DNA of 64,000 bases from Nocardioides yefusunii (GCF_004014875.1 NZ_CP034929.1:496001-560000), one strand, 5' to 3'; shown: positions 26,313 to 37,796, numbered from the stretch's first letter. The notes: generated by a model from the letters alone, not told the origin. Numbers and translations: made by a program.

Positions 26313-27176
26313 ATGCGAGGAATCATCCTGGCCGGGGGGACCGGTAGCCGTCTGCACCCGATCACGCTGGGTGTCAGCAAGCAGCTGGTCCCGGTCTACG
26401 ACAAGCCGATGATCTACTACCCTCTCTCGACGCTGATGCTGGCCGGTGTCCGCGACATCCTGGTGATCACCACCCCGCAGGACGCCGAGGCCTTCGAGCG
26501 ACTGCTCGGCGACGGCTCCCGCTACGGGATCACGCTCACCTACGCCGTCCAGCCCAGCCCGGACGGTCTGGCACAGGCCTTCACGATCGGTGCCGAGCAC
26601 ATCGGTGACGACTCCGTCGCCCTCGTCCTGGGCGACAACATCTTCCACGGCGCCGGTCTCGGCACCCAGCTGCAGCGGTTCTCCGACCTCGACGGCGCCG
26701 CGGTCTTCGGCTACGCCGTCAGCGACCCGCGCGCCTACGGCGTCGTCGAGTTCGACGCCGACGGCAAGGCGCTCTCCCTGGAGGAGAAGCCCGACGTCCC
26801 CAAGTCGCGCTACGCGGTGCCCGGCCTCTACTTCTACGGCAACGACGTCGTGAAGTACGCCGCCGAACTGGAGCCGAGCGCCCGCGGTGAACTGGAGATC
26901 ACCGACCTCAACCGTCGCTACCTCGAAGAAGGACGCCTGCAGGTGGAGGTGCTGCCCCGCGGCACCGCCTGGCTCGACACCGGCACCTTCGACTCCCTCA
27001 ACGACGCCTCCAACTTCGTACGCACCATCGAGGGCCGTCAGGGCTACAAGATCGGTGCCCCCGAGGAAGTCGCCTGGCGGATGGGTTTCATCGACGACGC
27101 CGAACTGGCCGCGCTGGCCGCGCCGCTGCGCAAGTCCGGGTACGGCGAGTACCTGCTCAGCCTGCTCGACGACTGA
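26313..27176 (+). CDS. rmlA: Glucose-1-phosphate thymidylyltransferase, RmlA
   Basis: This is a 287-residue nucleotidyltransferase that makes dTDP-glucose from dTTP and glucose-1-phosphate, the first step of the dTDP-rhamnose pathway. Motifs are [16 protein letters not shown] at the N terminus, [36 protein letters not shown], and [17 protein letters not shown]. The ATG at 26313 is chosen because it directly precedes the GIILAGG strand and lies seven bases after TAGGAT. With rmlB and the rmlC-rmlD fusion the pathway is complete in this window. Confidence 0.95.
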   Translation: MRGIILAGGTGSRLHPITLGVSKQLVPVYDKPMIYYPLSTLMLAGVRDILVITTPQDAEAFERLLGDGSRYGITLTYAVQPSPDGLAQAFTIGAEHIGDDSVALVLGDNIFHGAGLGTQLQRFSDLDGAAVFGYAVSDPRAYGVVEFDADGKALSLEEKPDVPKSRYAVPGLYFYGNDVVKYAAELEPSARGELEITDLNRRYLEEGRLQVEVLPRGTAWLDTGTFDSLNDASNFVRTIEGRQGYKIGAPEEVAWRMGFIDDAELAALAAPLRKSGYGEYLLSLLDD

Positions 27177-27192
27177 CGGCGAGTGGCCGGGC

Positions 27193-30249
<3,057 letters not shown>

Positions 30250-30269
30250 GCGCTGCGCTCGCCCTGACA

Positions 30270-30357
30270 CCCCGACTCCGCAGGCAGTTCGTCCGGTGCC
30301 GCCCCACGCCCCGCGTGGGGCGGCACCGTGCTTTCGCCAATTGCCTGCCGGATCGGG
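30270..30357. repeat. Left palindromic module flanking the AbiEi-DUF559 gene
   Basis: An outer imperfect inverted repeat, GCAGGCAGTT (30280-30289) with AATTGCCTGC (30339-30348), encloses the galE terminator hairpin. The outer arms and their edges match the module on the other side of the gene (31242-31319). The right-arm block CGCSAAYTGCCTGCCGGATSGGG recurs at both sides as a direct repeat. Confidence 0.6.
30295..30336 (+). terminator. Terminator after galE
   Basis: A perfect 14-bp stem (GGTGCCGCCCCACG, 30295-30308, with 30314-30327), a 5-nt loop, then GTGCTTTCG. It lies 45 nt after the galE stop and is nested inside a longer palindrome shared with the far side of the next gene. Confidence 0.75.
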
Positions 30358-30419
30358 GCTCGCGACGGGCCTGTGGATGAGGTCCGCGGCTGGCCTGACC
30401 GATCCGCGACCCTGACCGG

Positions 30420-31271
30420 GTGGACGTGACGGAGGTACTGGCTCGCCTGGGTGGCATCGCGGAGTGGGGCGAATTGCTCGGCCCCTGCAGCGCGGACCAG
30501 ATCAGGCACGCGGTGACCACGGGACGGGTCGTCCGACTGAGGCGCAACCGCTACGCGCTCGTGGACACCGATGCACAACGCGCGGCAGCGGTGGCAGCGG
30601 GCGGAGTCTGCTCACACCTCAGCGCCGCCATGATGTGGGGCTGGAAGGTCAAGCACGAACCGCTGCGGCCCTGGGTCACGATGCCGCGCAACCGTCGGCG
30701 TCCCTCCGGCAACCTGGAGGTGCGCTGGGGCGACCTCGACGAGGAGGAGGTGCGGCACCATGTCACGAGGCCTGCTCGCACGGTGGTGGACTGCGCCCGC
30801 GCCCTTCCGTGGGATGAAGCGCTGGCGGTCGCCGACTCGGCGCTGCGCTCAGGAGAGGTGAGCAGGAGCGACCTCGTCGCAGCAGCAGAGCGCAGCCCTC
30901 GAACCGGGCGTACCCGCGCGTTGCGGGTGGTCGAGGCGGCGGACGGTCGGGCCGCCAACCCGTTCGAGTCCGTGCTGCGCGCGGTGGCGTTGGACGTGCC
31001 CGGGCTGGACGTCGAACCCCAGGGGGAAGTGCCCGGGGTCGGATGGGTGGATCTGTTGGACCGGCGACGCGGTGTCGTCGTCGAGGCCGAGTCGTTCGAG
31101 TTCCACGGCACGTTGACCGCTCTGCGCCGCGACGTCACCCGCTACACCGAGCTGACCCGACGTGGGTTCGTGGTGGTCCGGTTCCTCTGGGAGGAAGCCA
31201 TGTTCGACCAGACCCGCGTCCGCGCTGTGCTGGCCGACATCGCCCCGCTTCGGCAGGCAGTTGGAAGCTGA
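30420..31271 (+). CDS. AbiEi N-terminal domain / DUF559 (Vsr-like nuclease fold) protein
   Basis: This is 283 residues. Residues 1 to about 75 form an AbiEi-type winged-helix region (VTTGRVVRLRRNRYALVDTD), as in type IV antitoxins. The C-terminal ~110 residues match DUF559, a restriction-endonuclease-fold domain related to Vsr: NPFESVLRAVALDVPGL, WVDLLDRRRGVVVEAESFEFH, then a DVTRYTELTRRGFVVVRFLWEE block with the acidic and Arg residues expected. No partner toxin (AbiEii) is adjacent. Such solitary genes occur in several copies in some actinobacteria; the role is unknown. It starts at GTG 30420. It is bracketed by related palindromes, and the right palindrome begins inside its last codons. 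Confidence 0.8.
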   Translation: MDVTEVLARLGGIAEWGELLGPCSADQIRHAVTTGRVVRLRRNRYALVDTDAQRAAAVAAGGVCSHLSAAMMWGWKVKHEPLRPWVTMPRNRRRPSGNLEVRWGDLDEEEVRHHVTRPARTVVDCARALPWDEALAVADSALRSGEVSRSDLVAAAERSPRTGRTRALRVVEAADGRAANPFESVLRAVALDVPGLDVEPQGEVPGVGWVDLLDRRRGVVVEAESFEFHGTLTALRRDVTRYTELTRRGFVVVRFLWEEAMFDQTRVRAVLADIAPLRQAVGS

Positions 31272-31319
31272 GCGAGAGCGGTTCCTTGTCCGCCCCGCGA
31301 ACTGCCTGCCGGATGGGGG
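31242..31319. repeat. Right palindromic module flanking the AbiEi-DUF559 gene
   Basis: CGGCAGGCAGTT (31251-31262) and AACTGCCTGCCG (31300-31311) are exact reverse complements. The left arm lies in the last codons of the AbiEi-DUF559 gene. The right arm and its edge repeat the sequence at 30336-30357 with few changes. It may also act as the terminator of that gene. Confidence 0.65.
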
Positions 31320-31322
31320 TCC

Positions 31323-31335
31323 TAGTCTGCTCCCC
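31323..31335 (+). promoter_or_regulatory. Leaderless -10 element for the enoyl-CoA hydratase gene
   Basis: TAGTCT (31323-31328), then seven bases to GTG 31336. It begins four bases after the right palindromic module. Confidence 0.6.
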
Positions 31336-32112
31336 GTGAGCGACTCCGAACTCCTGGTCACCTCGTCCGACGGCGTGGTGACGGTTGTCTTCAACCGACC
31401 GCACCGTCACAACGCCTTCACCAAGGCGATGTACGCCGAGATGCGTGCCCTCTTCACCGACCTGCAGACCCGACCCGACGTCCGCGTCGTCGTCCTGCGT
31501 GGGGCAGGAGGACGTGCGTTCGCGGCCGGCAACGACATCGGTGACTTCCTCGACGAGCCCGACGCGTCGGCCTACGAGGAGTGGATCGGGGAGATGCTCG
31601 ACCTCCTCTTCGAACTCCCGCAGGTGACGATCGCGGCCGTCGACGGCGTCTGCGTCGGCGGTGGCCTGGCCGTCGCCACCCACTGCGACATCCGGATCGC
31701 GACCCCGGAGTCCCGCTTCGGCTACCCGATCGCGCGGACCCTGGGCAACGCGCTCTCCGCGCCGATCGTCTACCGCTGCGTCGCCGCGTTCGGTGAAGGC
31801 GTCACCCGCTCGATGCTGCTGACGGGTCGACTCGTCGACGCCGAACGGGCCTACTCGCTCGGTGCGCTGCACGAGATCACCGAGGACCTCAACGCTGCCG
31901 TCGACAAGCTCGTCGACGAGATCACCTTCGCCTCCGCCACCACCCAGCGCGCCACCAAGCGCCAGATCAACGCCCGCGCCCGCGCCACCGAGGTCCAGCC
32001 CGACTTCGACCGTGCGATGCTCGGCGACGTCTACACCGGCCCCGACTTCACCGAGGGCGTGCGTGCGTTCATGGCCAAGGAGAAGCCGCACTTCGGCACC
32101 GACGCCCACTGA
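31336..32112 (+). CDS. Enoyl-CoA hydratase/isomerase family protein
   Basis: This is a 258-residue crotonase-fold protein. The oxyanion-hole segments are visible (AGGRAFAAGNDIGDF and VDGVCVGGGLAVATHCDIRIA), with FGYPIARTLGNALS after them. The acidic catalytic residue positions of classical enoyl-CoA hydratase are not obvious, so isomerase or another crotonase activity is possible. GTG 31336 is chosen because it is seven bases after TAGTCT and starts a normal first strand. The next gene, gpgS, has its own promoter, so no operon partner is evident. Confidence 0.82.
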   Translation: MSDSELLVTSSDGVVTVVFNRPHRHNAFTKAMYAEMRALFTDLQTRPDVRVVVLRGAGGRAFAAGNDIGDFLDEPDASAYEEWIGEMLDLLFELPQVTIAAVDGVCVGGGLAVATHCDIRIATPESRFGYPIARTLGNALSAPIVYRCVAAFGEGVTRSMLLTGRLVDAERAYSLGALHEITEDLNAAVDKLVDEITFASATTQRATKRQINARARATEVQPDFDRAMLGDVYTGPDFTEGVRAFMAKEKPHFGTDAH

Positions 32113-32138
32113 GGCACCGCCCTGGCGGCGCCGACGCC

Positions 32139-32151
32139 TAGGCTCGACGTC
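32139..32151 (+). promoter_or_regulatory. Leaderless -10 element for gpgS
   Basis: TAGGCT (32139-32144), then seven bases to the gpgS ATG at 32152. Confidence 0.6.
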
Positions 32152-33081
32152 ATGAGCGAGCAGAAGCGGGACGACTTCGGCTGGGCCGCGCGGACCCACA
32201 CGTGGCGTGACTGGACCCTCGCGGACCTGCTCGCGGCGAAGGGGACGACGACGGTGAGCCTCGTCGTCCCTGCCCGCAACGAGGCAGCGACGGTGGGGGC
32301 CGTGGTCACCCGGTGCCGTGAGGTGCTGATGGAGACCGCGGCGCTGGTCGACGAGATCGTCGTCATCGACTCCGACTCCACCGACGCCACTTACGACGTC
32401 GCCACCGACGCCGGCGCCGTCGTGCACCGCGCCTCGGAGATCCGTCCCGACCTCGGGACGTTCCGCGGCAAGGGCGAGGCGATGTGGAAGTCGCTCTTCG
32501 TGACCCGCGGTGACGTGGTCGTCTTCATGGACGCCGACCTCGTCGACTGGGACACCCACTTCGTGCCCGGCCTGCTGGGACCGCTGCTCACCGACCCCGA
32601 GGTGCAGCTGGTGAAGGGCTTCTACGCCCGTCCCGGCGACTCCGGTCCGTACGAGGGCGGACGCGTCACCGAACTGACCGCACGCCCGTTGATCGCGTTG
32701 CTGTTCCCACCGTTGGCCGGCTTGGTGCAGCCGTTGGCGGGGGAGTGGGCGGTGCGTCGCGACCACTTCTCGCACCTGTCGGTGCCCACCGGGTACGCAG
32801 TCGAGATCGCGTCGTTGATCGACACCTGGCGCACCCGTGGCCTCGACGCGATCGCGCAGGTCGACCTCGGCCGCAGGGCGCACTCGCACCAGAACCTCCT
32901 CGACCTCGGCGCGATGTCGACGCAGATCCTCACCGCAGCGTGGGCCCGCTCGACGCACAGCCACCACGCGGACGCTGTCCCGCTGACCCAGTTCGTCCCG
33001 GCCGCGGGCGGGGAGGGGTTCGTCCCTCGCATCGACGAGGTGCTGGTGGTGGAACGTCCCCCCGCCGCCGACCTCCTCTGA
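32152..33081 (+). CDS. gpgS: Glucosyl-3-phosphoglycerate synthase, GpgS (GT81)
   Basis: This is a 309-residue GT-A glycosyltransferase matching mycobacterial GpgS (Rv1208). It makes glucosyl-3-phosphoglycerate from an NDP-glucose (usually UDP-glucose) and 3-phosphoglycerate. In mycobacteria this starts methylglucose lipopolysaccharide synthesis; elsewhere it leads to glucosylglycerate. Seen are SLVVPARNEAATVG, IDSDSTDAT, RGKGEAMWKSL, the metal-binding DADL at 127-130, and the PLAGEWAVRRDHF and GYAVEIASLIDT blocks. The neighbouring folP2 gene mirrors the Rv1207-Rv1208 pairing. A glucosyl-phosphoglycerate phosphatase is not seen here. Confidence 0.9.
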   Translation: MSEQKRDDFGWAARTHTWRDWTLADLLAAKGTTTVSLVVPARNEAATVGAVVTRCREVLMETAALVDEIVVIDSDSTDATYDVATDAGAVVHRASEIRPDLGTFRGKGEAMWKSLFVTRGDVVVFMDADLVDWDTHFVPGLLGPLLTDPEVQLVKGFYARPGDSGPYEGGRVTELTARPLIALLFPPLAGLVQPLAGEWAVRRDHFSHLSVPTGYAVEIASLIDTWRTRGLDAIAQVDLGRRAHSHQNLLDLGAMSTQILTAAWARSTHSHHADAVPLTQFVPAAGGEGFVPRIDEVLVVERPPAADLL

Positions 33082-33085
33082 AGCA

Positions 33086-33142
33086 CGCCCCACCGGTTTG
33101 GGTCGTCTTTCCGGTCGGGAAGCGACTCAAACCGGTGGGGCG
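33086..33142. terminator. 20-bp near-perfect hairpin between gpgS and folP2
   Basis: The arms at 33086-33105 and 33123-33142 match at 19 of 20 positions around a 17-nt loop. The arm sequence CGCCCCACCGGTTTGGGTCG is closely related to the hairpin at 42094-42150, so this is either a terminator with conserved sequence or a dispersed palindromic element. Confidence 0.65.
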
Positions 33143-33163
33143 CGAGGAGTTGTGGACGTCACA

Positions 33164-33176
33164 TAGGGTCAGTGCC
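33164..33176 (+). promoter_or_regulatory. Leaderless -10 element for folP2
   Basis: TAGGGT (33164-33169), then seven bases to the GTG start at 33177. Confidence 0.6.
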
Positions 33177-34040
33177 GTGACCCTGCGACTCCGGAGCCAT
33201 TCGTTCGCCGACGACGCGACACTGATGATGGCGATCGTCAACCGCACCCCCGACTCGTTCTACGACAAGGGCGCCACCTGGGCCGAGGACGCCGCGGTCG
33301 AACGCGTCCGGCTCGTCGCTGGCCAAGGCGCGGAGATCGTCGACATCGGCGGGATCAAGGCTGCCCCCGGCGTCGAGATCTCCGCGGCCGAGGAGAAGGC
33401 CCGCGTCGTCGACTTCGTCGCCCGGATCCGCGAGGAGCACCCGCAGTTGGTGATCTCCGTCGACACCTGGCGGGCCGAGGTCGCCGACGCCGTCCTCGCC
33501 GTCGGAGCGGACCTCATCAACGACGCGTGGGGCGGCGCGGACCCGGACGTCGTCGACGTCGTCGCGCAGTACGACGCCTCCCTGGTCTGCACCCACACCG
33601 GCGGCGTGCAGGTCCGCACCCGGCCGCACCGGATCGAGTACGACGACGTCGTCGCTTCCGCGATCGCCGACACCGTCGCCTACGCCGAACGCGCACTCGC
33701 TGCCGGCGTCGCGCGGGAGTCGCTGATCATCGACCCGGCCCACGACTTCGGCAAGAACACCTTCCACTCCCTCGAAGTGACCCGCCGTCTCGGCGAGATG
33801 GTCGACACCGGCTGGCCGGTCCTGGTGAGCCTGAGCAACAAGGACTTCGTCGGGGAGACCCTCGACAAGCCGGTCGGTGAACGCCTCACCGGAACCCTGG
33901 CCGCCACCAGCGTCTGCGCGCTCGCCGGGGCCCGGATCTACCGCGTCCACGAGGTCGTCGAGACCCGCGAGACCGTCGACATGGTGTGGACCATCGCCGG
34001 GCGTCGCCTCCCGGCCCGAGCAGTGCGAGGACTCGCCTGA
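33177..34040 (+). CDS. Dihydropteroate synthase homologue of the FolP2 type
   Basis: This is a 287-residue TIM-barrel protein of the pterin-binding family. The N-terminal signature reads AIVNRTPDSFYDKGATW, the FolP2 variant. True DHPS (FolP1) has NVTPDSFSDGG. VDIGGIKAAPG, SVDTWRAEVADAVLAVGA, DPAHDFGKNTFHSLEVTR and the LSNKDFVGETL block are also present. Mycobacterial FolP2 lacks detectable DHPS activity and sits beside gpgS, as here, so folate synthesis should not be assumed. GTG 33177 is chosen because it lies seven bases after TAGGGT. It is coupled to the next gene by a TGATG overlap. Confidence 0.88.
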   Translation: MTLRLRSHSFADDATLMMAIVNRTPDSFYDKGATWAEDAAVERVRLVAGQGAEIVDIGGIKAAPGVEISAAEEKARVVDFVARIREEHPQLVISVDTWRAEVADAVLAVGADLINDAWGGADPDVVDVVAQYDASLVCTHTGGVQVRTRPHRIEYDDVVASAIADTVAYAERALAAGVARESLIIDPAHDFGKNTFHSLEVTRRLGEMVDTGWPVLVSLSNKDFVGETLDKPVGERLTGTLAATSVCALAGARIYRVHEVVETRETVDMVWTIAGRRLPARAVRGLA

Positions 34041-34594
34041 TGACCGCCGTTCCCACTGCCCGAGACGCCGGAGTCACCGGTCAGCAGCCCCGTGGACGCC
34101 GCGTCGTCGTCATTCCCGGGGCGCCCGTGCTGCTCGCCCAGTACGCCTCGCTCACCGATCCGGTGCCCGCGCTGCGTGCCGCCTGCCGCGAGGCGCTGGA
34201 CTGGCTCGGCGACGACGTCCGGGTCCTCGCCGATGACGCCCAGGGCCTGCGGATCGCCGGCGAGCTGTTGGGACGCACGCCGTCGACGAGCCCTGATGCC
34301 GACGTCGTCGTGGTCGCCAACGGGTCCGCGCGTCGCACCGAGAAGGCGCCCGGACACCTCGACGACCGCGCCGCAGCGTTCGACGCCCACGTCGGCGACA
34401 TGCTCGACCGCGGTGACCTCGCCGGACTCGCCGGACTCGACCACGCCCTGGCCACCGAGCTGCTCACCGCAGGTCTCGGTCTGTTCACGACGCTGGCCGA
34501 CGAGGGCTGGGTGGTGCAGGGTGGTGGGATCGACCGCGCCGAGGATCCCTTCGGCGTCATGTACTGGGTGGTGAGGTGGCAATGCGCATCCTGA
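34040..34594 (+). CDS. LigB-like (class III extradiol dioxygenase subunit B-like) protein, function unknown
   Basis: This is about 184 residues. The N terminus has VVVIPGAPVLL. The C-terminal half has the block VVVVANGSARRTEKAPGHLD followed by RAAAFDAHVGDML and DPFGVMYWVV, a pattern I associate with actinobacterial proteins related to the LigB fold that are often near miaA/dapF. The length is shorter than those relatives and the central metal-binding histidines are not evident, so catalysis is doubtful. It is translationally coupled to folP2 (TGATG) and overlaps the RibD-like gene by 13 bp, suggesting a three-gene operon. Confidence 0.55.
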   Translation: MTAVPTARDAGVTGQQPRGRRVVVIPGAPVLLAQYASLTDPVPALRAACREALDWLGDDVRVLADDAQGLRIAGELLGRTPSTSPDADVVVVANGSARRTEKAPGHLDDRAAAFDAHVGDMLDRGDLAGLAGLDHALATELLTAGLGLFTTLADEGWVVQGGGIDRAEDPFGVMYWVVRWQCAS

Positions 34595-35295
34595 TCAGTT
34601 CCGATGCTCCGACCGCGACGAGCAACGAGGTCGACGACGCGACGCTCGCCCGGCTCTACGCCGCGGACCCGGCCCACAGCCCCGTGGGCGACGGGGTGTG
34701 GCTGCGCGTCAACATGGTCTCCACCGTCGACGGGTCAGCACAGGGTGAGGACGGCGCGAGCGGCAGCATCAACAACGCTGCCGACAAGCGCGTCTACGAC
34801 CTTCTGCGTGCCCAGGCCGACGTCGTCGTGGTGGGGGCAGGCACCGCGCGTGACGAGGGCTACGGTCCCGCTGACGTGCCGCTCGTCGTCGTCTCCCGAT
34901 CGGGTCGTGTGCCGGAGAAGCTGCGAGGCCACGCGCCGGGCCGGGTCCGGTTGGCGACCGTCGAGAAGGCCGAACGTCTCGCCGAAGCACGCGAACTGCT
35001 CGGTGACGAGCACGTCTGGACCCTCGGCGGCTACGCCATCAACCGTGGCTCCCTCCGCGCACGACTGGCGCAGGAAGGCTTCGCCCAGGTGCTCGCCGAA
35101 GGCGGCCCGCACCTGTTCCGCGACATGCTGAACGCCGAGGTGGTCGACGAGGTCTGCCTGACCGTGGTGCCGCGACTGGTCGCCGGAGACCACGCCCGGA
35201 TCACCGCCGGCGGCGGCATCGACGTTCCGCTCACTCCGACACTGCTGCTCGAGGAGTCAGGCACGCTCCTGGGACGCTGGCGCGTCGTCCGCTGA
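34582..35295 (+). CDS. RibD C-terminal-domain reductase (pyrimidine reductase family)
   Basis: This is a 237-residue protein of the RibD C-terminal/dihydrofolate-reductase-like fold. It shows WLRVNMVSTVDGSAQGEDGASG, ADVVVVGAGTARDEGYGPA and the AEGGPHLFRDML segment that forms the NADPH/substrate site in RibD-type reductases. It lacks the deaminase domain of full RibD. It may reduce a riboflavin intermediate or another pterin/pyrimidine compound; the link to folP2 upstream hints at pterin chemistry. ATG 34582 has GAGG at the right distance; GTG 34576 is the alternative. Confidence 0.8.
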   Translation: MRILISSDAPTATSNEVDDATLARLYAADPAHSPVGDGVWLRVNMVSTVDGSAQGEDGASGSINNAADKRVYDLLRAQADVVVVGAGTARDEGYGPADVPLVVVSRSGRVPEKLRGHAPGRVRLATVEKAERLAEARELLGDEHVWTLGGYAINRGSLRARLAQEGFAQVLAEGGPHLFRDMLNAEVVDEVCLTVVPRLVAGDHARITAGGGIDVPLTPTLLLEESGTLLGRWRVVR

Positions 35296-35315
35296 CGACC
35301 CTCCCGCTGAGAGCA

Positions 35316-36773
35316 TCACCGGCCCGGTGAGGCCACCGTCGAGCCGAGCACCTCGGAGCGACGCCCGGTGCGCAGCATCACCGCTGAGGTCAGCCGGCGT
35401 TCTTCGGGTGTGTGCAGCCGGTGGCTGATCAACGCCAGGTTTCCGCCCACCACCGGGACGATGCGGACGTCCTCCTCGGCGCCGCCGACCACCCACAAGG
35501 ATGTCTTGTCGACGCCGTTGCGTAGCAGTTTCTTGCGTTCCTTCCGGACCGACGACGGGATCTTCGTGCCGCCGTCCAGGGACCCTGTCATCCAGAACTC
35601 GGCGATCGCGGCGCCTGCAGCCACGGCCTCTGCGCGCACCGCGTCGGTCACCGTGGAGGTGGGATTTCCCGGAGGAGGTGCAGCCTCGACGATCTTCACG
35701 GTGCCGGCCTTGCGCCACGGCTTCTCGAATGCGTCACGAGTGAGTACCGCCAGTCGGGTCCGGGGCTGGTCGCGGGAGGGCGGGACCTCGGCGACGGCCC
35801 ACATCGGGTAGGCAGTGAACCCGAGCGCGTGCACCAGACGGGGGGCGTTGTCCAGGACCTGTGCCGCCTCGTCCAGGGTGATGGCGGTGCGGGCGGCTGG
35901 GGCCTGCGACACCGGTACCGCACGTGGTGCCGCACACCCGGCGACGGTCAGTCCCAGTGAGAGCGCGAGCCCGGCCGTCAGTGTCGTGCGGCGGTACGGG
36001 GCAGGGAGGTTGGATTCAGGGGACGGAGGTCGGATCCGGGTCGAGAACGTGGACGCAGTCGGCGGTGGGGCGACCGGCGTCACTGTGCGAGGCGCCTCGG
36101 GCGGGGCAGCACGGAGCCTGCGTCGGCGCAGCAACCACCACACCAGGATCAGCAGGCCCCCCAGAGCCGCGAGTGCGAGGTGCAGGACGAAGGCGCGCTC
36201 GGAGTGGACGCCCAAGGAGAACGTCACCGACTCCTCCGGCGAGACCGGGAACGCCACCACGTCGACGGGGGCACCACCCAACGGGACCACCACCGTGGAG
36301 ATCTCGGGGAACGACGGGTCGTCGTCGCGTCCACCGTCGCTCGCTGCCCGGACCGCGGCGGAGCTCTCGGGTGACACCTGGCTCCACCCGACCAGACGGT
36401 CCGGACGCAGGTCCTGGTAGGTCGCCGGAGGCCCGTCGGTGAGCATCCGGCCGTCGACGTTGCCGAAGAACATCTTCGAGATCTCGAAGTGCGACCGCTC
36501 CGCCAACAGGCTCTCGGTGTCGACCCGGTGGCTGGCCGCCAGGAAGACACCGCTCGGGGCGCTCGCGGTGACCTCCATGTCGATGTTGCGGAACGCGGTG
36601 ATCTCCGGATGCGTGGACACGGCCGTGCCGGCAGCGGTCAGGGGCACGGTCCGGGTGCCGATGGTGACAGAGGAGTCGGGGCCGAGGAAGGCCGCGACCG
36701 CACCGCCGTAGACGACCAGCAGCAGGCCGAGCACCAGCAGCACCCGCCAGGTGCGTCCCCGTCGTGCTGCCAT
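35316..36773 (-). CDS. Hypothetical membrane protein with an internal lipoprotein-type signal
   Basis: This is 485 residues and is not a recognised family to me. It has an N-terminal membrane segment (WRVLLVLGLLLVVYGGAVAAFL), an extracytoplasmic part, a second membrane segment near residues 195-215 (LHLALAALGGLLILVWWLLRR) and a proline-rich linker. After the linker comes a stretch that looks like a complete lipoprotein signal: basic residues, then TAGLALSLGLTVAGC followed by AAP. The remaining ~200 residues look extracytoplasmic. It reads like a membrane protein joined to a lipoprotein, with no stop or frameshift visible at the junction. If real, the second signal would act as a third membrane segment. 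Start ATG 36773 has GGGGG upstream. Confidence 0.7.
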   Translation of the reverse strand: MAARRGRTWRVLLVLGLLLVVYGGAVAAFLGPDSSVTIGTRTVPLTAAGTAVSTHPEITAFRNIDMEVTASAPSGVFLAASHRVDTESLLAERSHFEISKMFFGNVDGRMLTDGPPATYQDLRPDRLVGWSQVSPESSAAVRAASDGGRDDDPSFPEISTVVVPLGGAPVDVVAFPVSPEESVTFSLGVHSERAFVLHLALAALGGLLILVWWLLRRRRLRAAPPEAPRTVTPVAPPPTASTFSTRIRPPSPESNLPAPYRRTTLTAGLALSLGLTVAGCAAPRAVPVSQAPAARTAITLDEAAQVLDNAPRLVHALGFTAYPMWAVAEVPPSRDQPRTRLAVLTRDAFEKPWRKAGTVKIVEAAPPPGNPTSTVTDAVRAEAVAAGAAIAEFWMTGSLDGGTKIPSSVRKERKKLLRNGVDKTSLWVVGGAEEDVRIVPVVGGNLALISHRLHTPEERRLTSAVMLRTGRRSEVLGSTVASPGR

Positions 36774-36847
36774 GCGTCCCCCTGCCGGCTCGGCCCGCCC
36801 CCTGCGGACCCACCGTCACCGAGAACTCCCGGGCCGGTGCTCGGAGG

Positions 36848-37660
36848 CTAGCGGCTGGGAGTGGTGCGGGGAAACGATCGTTCGAGGAGCGTCGCGGCGT
36901 CGAGCAAGGTGGGGCCGAAGTGGCTCAGGATTCGCCGGTCCAGGCACCGGACCGGCGTCCGGTGGAAGTGCGCGGAGACCGGTGCCAGGTCGGCCGTCTC
37001 GACGTCGTCGACGAGCAGGACCACCACGTCGAGGTGGTGGGACTCGATCTCCTCGGGAGTCATCGTCGGGAACCGATCGCGGTGGCTGGCCATGACGTTC
37101 TCGACGCCGTGGTGCGCCAGCAGGTCAGTGGCCAGGTGATTGCGTCCCACGACCGTCCACGGGTCGGTGTCGACGAGCACGACCACACGTTCGTGGGAGG
37201 TCTCCATCGGCTTGCTCCAGCGCTGCTGCGCCACGCGCCACCACGCCGGGAGCGAACTCCCCAGGCCCTCGGAGATGAGCCGTTCGACGGAGTGCAGGGC
37301 CTGGGCCACGGTCTCGACCTCGGTCACCCAGACACCGACGCCGGCCTCGCGCAGACGCTGCACGTCGGCGAGACGATTCTCCGACTTGCTGGCCAGGACG
37401 AGGTCGGGCACGAGTCGTGAGACCAGCCGCAGGTCGGGTTGCCGGGACGAGCCGAGGACCGCCACGTCGGGGCTCACGGCCGTGTGCAGGACGGGCCCGG
37501 GCAGGGGCGGAAGCGCGACGTCGGAGGTGACGCCCACCAACAGGTTCACGTCGAGGGTCGAGACCACTTCGGTGAGGCTGGGGGACAGGCTCACCACTCG
37601 CCGCACGGGTTGGGCGAGAGGAACGAGATCGCCGAGGTCGTCGAGCCGCTCGATGCGCAT
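36848..37660 (-). CDS. BtuF-like helical-backbone metal/cobalamin receptor without signal peptide
   Basis: This is a 270-residue protein of the periplasmic-binding-protein fold seen in BtuF and siderophore receptors: RRVVSLSPSLTEVVSTL at the N terminus, PDLVLASKSENRLADVQRL, then ERVVVLVDTDPWTVVGRNHLATDLLAHHG. It has no signal peptide or lipobox, so it would be cytoplasmic, unlike transporter receptors. It is divergent from the transporter set at 37919 but may be functionally tied to it or to B12 metabolism (IcmF at 52935). Its ATG is six bases after TAGGGT, so the mRNA is probably leaderless. The ligand is unknown. Confidence 0.75.
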   Translation of the reverse strand: MRIERLDDLGDLVPLAQPVRRVVSLSPSLTEVVSTLDVNLLVGVTSDVALPPLPGPVLHTAVSPDVAVLGSSRQPDLRLVSRLVPDLVLASKSENRLADVQRLREAGVGVWVTEVETVAQALHSVERLISEGLGSSLPAWWRVAQQRWSKPMETSHERVVVLVDTDPWTVVGRNHLATDLLAHHGVENVMASHRDRFPTMTPEEIESHHLDVVVLLVDDVETADLAPVSAHFHRTPVRCLDRRILSHFGPTLLDAATLLERSFPRTTPSR

Positions 37661-37672
37661 GCATCCACCCTA
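37661..37672 (-). promoter_or_regulatory. Leaderless -10 element for the BtuF-like gene
   Basis: TAGGGT on the minus strand (37672-37667), then six bases to the ATG at 37660. Confidence 0.6.
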
Positions 37673-37796
37673 GTCCGGGTGGTCCGGTGGCCGACGCCAT
37701 GGACGGGGCTGTTGTCGACGTGTGACCACGACGCCAGCTCCGGAACACCGAGTCGGCCGCGTGCATGTGGCGCACACCACCTATGCTGTGCAACGC

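Noticed and set aside
30420..31271. Complete type IV toxin-antitoxin system
   Set aside because: Only the AbiEi-like domain is present; no AbiEii-type nucleotidyltransferase toxin lies on either side, and the C-terminal domain is a DUF559 nuclease fold instead.
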